The notes below the pieces were generated by a model, which was given only the letters and a program-made list of their open reading frames with translations, was not told the DNA's origin and did no database searches. Of a DNA stretch of 64,000 bases, positions 58,135 through 64,000 are shown piece by piece (within the stretch, counting starts at the first letter, position 1; every line of letters starts with the position of its first letter). The stretch comes from Linnemannia schmuckeri (Eukaryota; Mortierellomycota; Mortierellomycetes; Mortierellales; Mortierellaceae): assembly GCA_029449235.1 (NCBI GenBank), contig JANATG010000006.1, positions 2,294,001 through 2,358,000 of the forward strand. Reading direction: 5' to 3'. The position numbers were made by a program, and so were the translations under genes.

Positions 58135-60635
58135 CCTTTTTTTTTTTGATGGGAAAAGAAACTCACCTTAAGCCTACAGTGCCTCCAGATTGTTGAAGGA
58201 TAAATAAATATAACCGCCTTTTCGTCTTCTTTACGCTGCAACAACCAGATAGAGCAGAGTCTGAGCAACTCGATTGGCATCGCATTGCATCAAAGCAATG
58301 TCGATAGATGGAAGCGATACATAAGAGGGTAAGATAGCGTTACATTTTCGTTTGTACAACCACCCACAAAAATAAAGAGCAACCCTCAATTACTAAAATG
58401 GTCAATGGTGTTAAGATGTGTTGCGATGTGAACCCCCCTCCTTTTCTCACACTCACGCGCATCACGCGCATCTCCTCCTCATTTAAGCCATAGGAGGTCT
58501 TTCCACTTTCTCTCCCTTTCCCTCGCTCACCCTCCTCGATGACTCGCGATTGATAATCTATCGCCACCTATCCTTCAATTCTTTCTTTATTTGTCTTGAG
58601 AGCTTTTTTCTATACTTTCTTCTGAATGTGGGAAGTACAGTTCTCAGATCGATTAGCACTGTAAGAAAAAAGGAAGTAATGGTAAGGAGCGAGGCATAGT
58701 GGAATGCTTACCCAGGGGAGAGGAATGAAGCGAGTGCGAGAGAAAGCGAAACTCAGACAAAAGAGAGTATTAGCGTCAACAGGAATCCTTTCCACAAATG
58801 CGTTTACTCTAATTTTCCCCAGTCTTTTACATGCATTTTGATTGGAGCTTGGCCCCTATTCACGCCTTTGACCATTAACGGAATGCATAAGCAAAGGAGA
58901 GCCATGGCTGACTTCGAGTGTCCCTCATGGAGCTACTTTCCTCTCAATAAGCACCTGCCCACCATCCCTCCGTTCACCATCTCTGCTCAACCTTGCCTTC
59001 TGTATGAGAAGCAATACAAAAAAGAAAATGTAAACAACAAACGGATTCAGGTACATATCTTCGAGCAAACCACGTGCAGTAATTTAGCACTCACCTTCAC
59101 CCTTACCCTTCTTCCATTTCCCAGTCTTAGTATTTAACCTAAGACTGTAATGATAATAATCTTCCATTTCTCTCTGTGGATTGCAAATTTGTTTCCTCAT
59201 TTGTCTCCCTCCTCACAGACAGTTATGTTCCAGGACCACAATCACCATTGATTCCTCTTCTCCATTGCAATATCATTCATGTTAATGTTTGACATGACGA
59301 GAAAGGAGAACGCACACCTTGGATGGTGTAGAGGGAAAACGATGCGTCTTTTAATGTCATGGTAGACAATATTTATCAAGGATATTTTGTCCCCCATCCT
59401 CCACCACCTCCTCCTCCTTCTCCTCCTCCAGGATGTAAGGTGAGCAGAAAGGGAGAAAAAAAGGAGTGAACAGGAAATTATCGAATAATAAGCATGCCAT
59501 GCACGTTTTTTTCTCGCTCTGTGCGACGAGTAATTGATGTTGTGCGCATCATTATTTTTTTCTTTGCGTGCGTGTCGTTGATAGCACGCATAGAGGATAA
59601 GGTAGCTGGTCTAGACAAGAACAAGGTTGTCGACTTTCATAACAAGGACTGCTAACTTGCTTCTCCTTTTCCTTTCATATCTCCACGATCGGGTGTTTGT
59701 GCCAAGTAGGGTTGTATTAGGAAAAAAAATTGTGATGCTTTTTCATGGATGACAAAAAAAGAAAAGCAACTCTCATGTTGTACCCTTTTGTACCACCAGC
59801 TTAACACAGTGAAGGGAGCAACAGAGGAGGGGGAAAATGGACATAGAGAAAATTTCCTTTTTGGTCAAACATTTTTTCTTTTATCATGCTCCTCTGATGT
59901 TACCGAGAAAACAAAGAAGCCAGAAGGCAGGAGGGGAAATGTAGAGAGTGGTGTGTTTTATGCCAAGGGTCGACAAAACTTGAAAGACAGTGGCTCCATC
60001 AATGTAATTGCTTTTTTCAAGCCCTTTTCCTTACTCTTTCGATCATGGTGGCAAAGCCTCAAGATCCGTACGCGCGTTCATGGCGGTCGATTGGAAGGGG
60101 AGATAAAAAAAAGGTTGAGGTTGAAAACGAGAGGAGAATTGTGCCCTGTTCACTTGCATGCGGGGGCTGTGAGGATCACTTAATTGCTCCCAATTTCACC
60201 GCAAATAACCTTCCGAGAGTCATCTGCTTGTTCCTTTGTAGTGAGTGTGGCTAATGTGGACTTGCTCTGCTTCGCTTTGTTCACAGGTGTTTTGTTCAAA
60301 AGTCGACAACACGCTGTAGCATTTGCGCGAGTACGAGAACGAGAAGACAGACAGTCCCCCTCGACAATGGAGCGCAATGACCACCCTCCCCTTTTACACC
60401 ATCTTGAAATCGGATCGCACAACAAAAAAAAGAATAAATACAAGGCCTTCGCCCATTCCCTCCTTTTCTATCATCACCATCAGCTTCATTGCAACCAACC
60501 AAAAACCAACCAGATCTAGTATCCATAATCGCGACATCAGAAAATCAGCTCCTCTATCTTTTTTCACTTATTCATATCACTCCATATCACATCCTCTTTC
60601 ACCCATCTTCCAACCTCTCCAACTCAAACACCACC
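58135..60635. other. Gene-free region between protease 3 and the SDR gene
   Basis: Only short frames without recognisable domains are present (for example 58838-59137 and 59749-60183 on +). The region should hold promoters for the divergent protease 3 and SDR genes. A TCC-rich triplet stretch occurs near 59400-59430. Confidence 0.5.
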
Positions 60636-61736
60636 ATGCCAGTGTGCAACGTTTTCACCAACCCCAAATTCTGGAAGACATTCTTCCTCGAGAACCAATA
60701 CTCCTACGACCAGATCCCCGATCTGACCGGAAAAGTCGCGATTGTCACCGGCGCAACTGGTGGGCTTGGCTACGCCACCGTCGTCGCCCTCGCCGCCCAT
60801 GGAGCTCATGTCTTCCTTGCCTGTCGTTCCCGCGACCGTGCCGAGGTTGCGATCCAACAGGCTCAAGCCGATATCTTGCAGCTCCAGTTTGATCACCCCA
60901 GTGGTCACTACCCTTCTTCTGCTTCCTCTGCTTCGGCGGCCGAGAAGGGACTGGCGACACAATCGTCGCAGCCGTACCCGTTCCAGTCTTCGACCTTCAA
61001 GCCAAAACTCGAGTTCCTGGAACTGGAATTGGGTCAGATGGACAAGGCCCGTTCTGCAGCCGAGGAGTTCCTGGCTAAGGGTCTCCCGCTCCATATCCTC
61101 GTCTGTAACGGAGGGATCAAGAACCGGCCCTTTGAGTTGACCCCGGACGGGTACGAGAATCATTTCGGAATCAACCATCTGGGTCATTTCGTCTTTACGA
61201 CCACACTCCTCGACCGAATCCGCCAGTCAGGTCCCGCGAGAATCGTGATCCTTGCCTCGTTCGCTCACGAGATGCCTTCGTCCTCCAACCCAATCCCTTT
61301 TGGACTCCTCCGCAACCCCACCACCAGCCAAGCGACCCTAATTCGATATGGCCAGTCGAAACTCGCCAACGTTCTGTTCGCAAAGGCTCTGACTCGCCGA
61401 TTGGCAGATGACCAGGTTTGGGTCAACATTGCCCACCCAGGTTGTACGGATGCTCAGATTCATATGGCGGTCGACGAGATGAAGGACAGTCGTTCATTTT
61501 ACGCCTTCAGTCGATTGTGGTTGAAGACCAGTTACCCTGTCAAGGAGGCTGCCTTGACTCAGTTGTTTTGTGCGACAGCTCAGGAGGTGGAGGGGAAGAA
61601 TTTGAGAGGGAGGTATTTTATCCCTGTCGCAAATGAGATGAGACCCAATCCAGTTTCGGAAAATATTGCGTTGCAAGAGGAGTTGTGGACGTACTCGGAG
61701 CAGGCTGCTCGTGGTGAGCATGGTAACAAGCTTTGA
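60636..61736 (+). CDS. Short-chain dehydrogenase/reductase (retinol-dehydrogenase/WWOX-like)
   Basis: Single-exon frame of 366 aa from the ATG at 60636 (CACCACC context); the open frame extends upstream without a better start. A Rossmann fold is evident: VAIVTGATGGLGYAT (TGxxxGxG, NAD(P) binding), ACRSRDRAE after beta-2 (the Arg suggests NADP(H)), CNGGIKN in place of the usual NAG, a catalytic Ser at IVILASFAHE, YGQSKLANVLF (YxxxK) and VNIAHPG. The N-terminal FWKTFFLENQYSYDQIPDLTGK lead is typical of fungal retinol-dehydrogenase-like SDRs. A Ser/Ala/Gln-rich insert (about residues 88-120) lengthens the region between beta-3 and the alpha helix. The substrate cannot be told from sequence. No membrane anchor is clear. 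Confidence 0.88.
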   Translation: MPVCNVFTNPKFWKTFFLENQYSYDQIPDLTGKVAIVTGATGGLGYATVVALAAHGAHVFLACRSRDRAEVAIQQAQADILQLQFDHPSGHYPSSASSASAAEKGLATQSSQPYPFQSSTFKPKLEFLELELGQMDKARSAAEEFLAKGLPLHILVCNGGIKNRPFELTPDGYENHFGINHLGHFVFTTTLLDRIRQSGPARIVILASFAHEMPSSSNPIPFGLLRNPTTSQATLIRYGQSKLANVLFAKALTRRLADDQVWVNIAHPGCTDAQIHMAVDEMKDSRSFYAFSRLWLKTSYPVKEAALTQLFCATAQEVEGKNLRGRYFIPVANEMRPNPVSENIALQEELWTYSEQAARGEHGNKL

Positions 61737-62158
61737 AGGGTAGGAAGGAGGAGATACTGGACGGACACGCGTGATGATGGTGATGGAAAGAGAAGACATG
61801 CTTGTGATTTGATGATCCGTCTAGTCCTTTTGCGCAATTTTTTTTTCTCGTAGCGTGACACATTGAAAGTTTCTTTAATTGCCTCGTCCCTCTTGAGTAT
61901 GGTTCATTCGCAGCGTCCTTTTTTTTTTTTTTTTATATTTATTTATTTATTTAAACCATCAAGCTGCTTCTTCTCCTCGTTTTTCTCTTTTCCTTGACCC
62001 TCCTCTTCCTTCTCGCCACTGAAAAAAAGAATACATACAACACTTTTGTCTCAAGACTAATTAAAGAGAGTACATACTAAAACAGAAAAAGCAAAACAAA
62101 CAGATAGACATTCAGACACACATACGAGACAGAGAGCCTGAAAGATACAGAAAAAGCG
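61737..62158. other. Intergenic region between the SDR gene and the right-edge gene
   Basis: Contains a T-run followed by TATTTATTTATTTATTTA (about 61920-61957), a plausible AU-rich 3' region of the SDR transcript, and an A/G-rich leader of the next gene. No other gene is seen. Confidence 0.55.
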
Positions 62159-64000
62159 ATGGCATATGTGGGAAGTCAGTCATCATCCCTAAACGGGCAG
62201 CAATACCACCTTCACCACCTACATCATCAAGCACAACCTCAAAGGCCAGCTATCCTTGCATTTCCGGTGAGTGATGAAAGTAGCGATGGGACTGAGTCTG
62301 AAGGGAGCCAGAACAAGAAGCTGCTGCTGCTTTCTACCAATGCTTGGAGACTCAAACTTCGCCAGCAGACTATGACCCAGACCCAGACCCAGAACCAGCA
62401 ACAGCAGCAATGTCATCAGCAGCACTCAAAAAGTCATCTGATGCATATGAATCCCAAACCACATTACAATTTGATCAATGAAAATGATGGTCACGACCAG
62501 AACCATGATGTTCTGGATCAAGATTTGATTACCCCCGCTGCACTGGCCTACAATCTATTGAAGACTTTTGGCCCACCGTCATCCAACCGAGGGAAAAGCG
62601 CTACCACCACCACCTTCACTGTTTCTGCAACTGAAAATCTGAAAAAATCCATTGAAAGAGCCCTTGAATCGAGTGAGGATGATGACCCCGCGAAATGGAC
62701 GATCCAAACTCTCTTCGAGATCGAAATCTGTTGCACACAACAGACAAAGACTGTGAAATATCATGAGGACGTTGAACAGAGGGCTTCTCAGTTCGTGATT
62801 GACGCATTTCATTCCTACATGAACAAGTGGACCTGGGAATATAATGCCTCCAGCGAGAATGGTACTATGATCCACAACAACATCATTGAAAGCAGCGACA
62901 AGAACATGCATGCAAGAGCTTGTTCGACCGAACAAACGCGTGACGATTTGGACAAGAATAAGAACAATGGTGATGACGGTGATCTGAACTCATGGGACGA
63001 ACACAAAAAAGAGAGTTTGAATGTTTGCATGCAGATATTGGTGCAGAAGAAGAACGAACCTGAATCAAAGCTCAGAATAGAACGTCCTCGCCCTGTCACA
63101 CAGACTCATCGTCAAATGCTATTAGACGCAATTCTGGAAGGAAGGAATACTTTGCAGGTTTTCCTTGCCATCGACACATTCGAGTTGAGCGATTCCCTCT
63201 CTATCTTGCCTCCCAAGAACGATATCGACCACAATAGCATTAATACTGGCAATGGTGATGGCCCGAATAGACATTGTGATCAAAATACGAGCGGGAAGGA
63301 GAACGAACAACAGAGCAGTGACAGTTACGGCTCAGACTATGGGTCTCTCCTCACAATTAACTTGATCCAACGCGGGCACTTGCATGCCGCCACTCAGTTA
63401 CTTTCTCGCCTCCAACACAATCGCCATCAGCTTCTCATACATGAACAACATAGAAAAGAAAATCAGGTCCGAGACCATGACAACAAAGGAGTGACAAGCG
63501 TAACATCTCTACAGCAGCTATTGGCAAATCGTCTGCTCGACAAGGGTCATCCAGACTTGATCCATCTTTTCGTCAACACCGACCGTGAACTCTGTCGCAC
63601 AATTCTACAAATGATCGATTACAGGTTCGCGGGACAGATCTGGACTTGGATCAAGGGCGAGGTTCTTGATTCGTCTTTGTTAGACCCCTTCCTTGTTGTC
63701 CAGTGCAGAGCCCAGACCTCTTCATCATCACCTGCATCCTCATCAACAACAGAAGCAGCATTACTCGCAAATTGCCCATTGCCGGTGTTGCTCGACATGC
63801 TTGAGACGGCGAACAGTTTGGGGATGTCCTTCGGGCTCGAGAACACAATGAAGAGTTTCAGAAGTATCCAGTTCATTCAGGAATACTGCACCGTCCTTTT
63901 TCTCCTCCTCACTAACAATCGTAATCCTTCCTATTGCAGCTATCATCAGAATTATCACAAACAAAAGAGCCATGCTACTACTACGCAAGAGAATGCCCTC
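62159..64000 (+). CDS. Large unrecognised protein, 5' part only (runs off the window)
   Basis: From the ATG at 62159 the frame is open for 614 codons to the window edge with no stop, which chance would not give. The first ~110 residues are Gln/His-rich low complexity. Later parts alternate helical segments with Asn/Asp/Ser-rich linkers. A helical repeat-like stretch reads LQQLLANRLLDKGHPDLIHLF, shortened here to its key part LLDKGHPDLIHLF, then ELCRTILQMIDYRFAGQIW. This faintly recalls the N-terminal helical region of Mut-7/EXD3-type 3'-5' exonucleases, but the diagnostic exonuclease domain would lie beyond the window. The start follows an A/G-rich leader and fits the low-complexity N-terminus. 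The function is unknown. Confidence 0.75.
   Translation, partial: MAYVGSQSSSLNGQQYHLHHLHHQAQPQRPAILAFPVSDESSDGTESEGSQNKKLLLLSTNAWRLKLRQQTMTQTQTQNQQQQQCHQQHSKSHLMHMNPKPHYNLINENDGHDQNHDVLDQDLITPAALAYNLLKTFGPPSSNRGKSATTTTFTVSATENLKKSIERALESSEDDDPAKWTIQTLFEIEICCTQQTKTVKYHEDVEQRASQFVIDAFHSYMNKWTWEYNASSENGTMIHNNIIESSDKNMHARACSTEQTRDDLDKNKNNGDDGDLNSWDEHKKESLNVCMQILVQKKNEPESKLRIERPRPVTQTHRQMLLDAILEGRNTLQVFLAIDTFELSDSLSILPPKNDIDHNSINTGNGDGPNRHCDQNTSGKENEQQSSDSYGSDYGSLLTINLIQRGHLHAATQLLSRLQHNRHQLLIHEQHRKENQVRDHDNKGVTSVTSLQQLLANRLLDKGHPDLIHLFVNTDRELCRTILQMIDYRFAGQIWTWIKGEVLDSSLLDPFLVVQCRAQTSSSSPASSSTTEAALLANCPLPVLLDMLETANSLGMSFGLENTMKSFRSIQFIQEYCTVLFLLLTNNRNPSYCSYHQNYHKQKSHATTTQENAL

Overview
The window is nuclear DNA from a filamentous fungus, most likely an early-diverging Mortierellomycota species (Mortierella sensu lato). 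The evidence is short GT-AG introns with CTAAC branch points, very Gln/His-rich C2H2 transcription factors, a secreted subtilase cluster, a large protein family that I recall only from Mortierella-type genomes, and long C/T-rich intergenic DNA full of A and T homopolymers. 'Fungus' is secure; 'Mortierellomycota' is an inference from family content.

Layout. 1-6818: no recognisable gene, strongly pyrimidine-rich on the + strand. 6819-10004: a Crz1-like C2H2 transcription factor. 10.9-22 kb: an island of decay containing a broken F-box gene, a broken PAM17 gene (mitochondrial import motor) on the opposite strand, and three tandem copies (A, B, C) of a large lineage-specific gene, of which only B (about 16.07-19.78 kb, one intron) is intact. 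22-32 kb: a second gene-free, C/T-rich stretch. 32151-36670: a three-exon gene for a ten-finger C2H2 protein.

38.3-57.6 kb: three two-exon subtilisin-like protease genes, all on the minus strand, with signal peptide, I9 propeptide, S8 domain with PA insert and a beta-rich C-terminal region. Genes 1 and 2 share 1,360 bp with one mismatch in the catalytic exon. Gene 1 also carries 271 bp identical to gene 3. The introns between the homogenised exon parts are unalike, which points to repeated gene conversion and possibly a spliced (cDNA) donor. The spacer between genes 1 and 2 (about 43.5-48.9 kb) holds a degraded 28S rRNA 3' fragment followed by an A-run, a tRNA-like relic, short tandem repeats, a palindrome and several degraded reading frames for small secreted Cys-rich proteins.

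57.8-64 kb: an intact short-chain dehydrogenase/reductase gene and a long reading frame that runs off the right edge. The genes do not form one pathway. The main themes are local duplication, conversion and decay: a protease cluster kept alike by conversion, and a tandem family in which one of three members survives.
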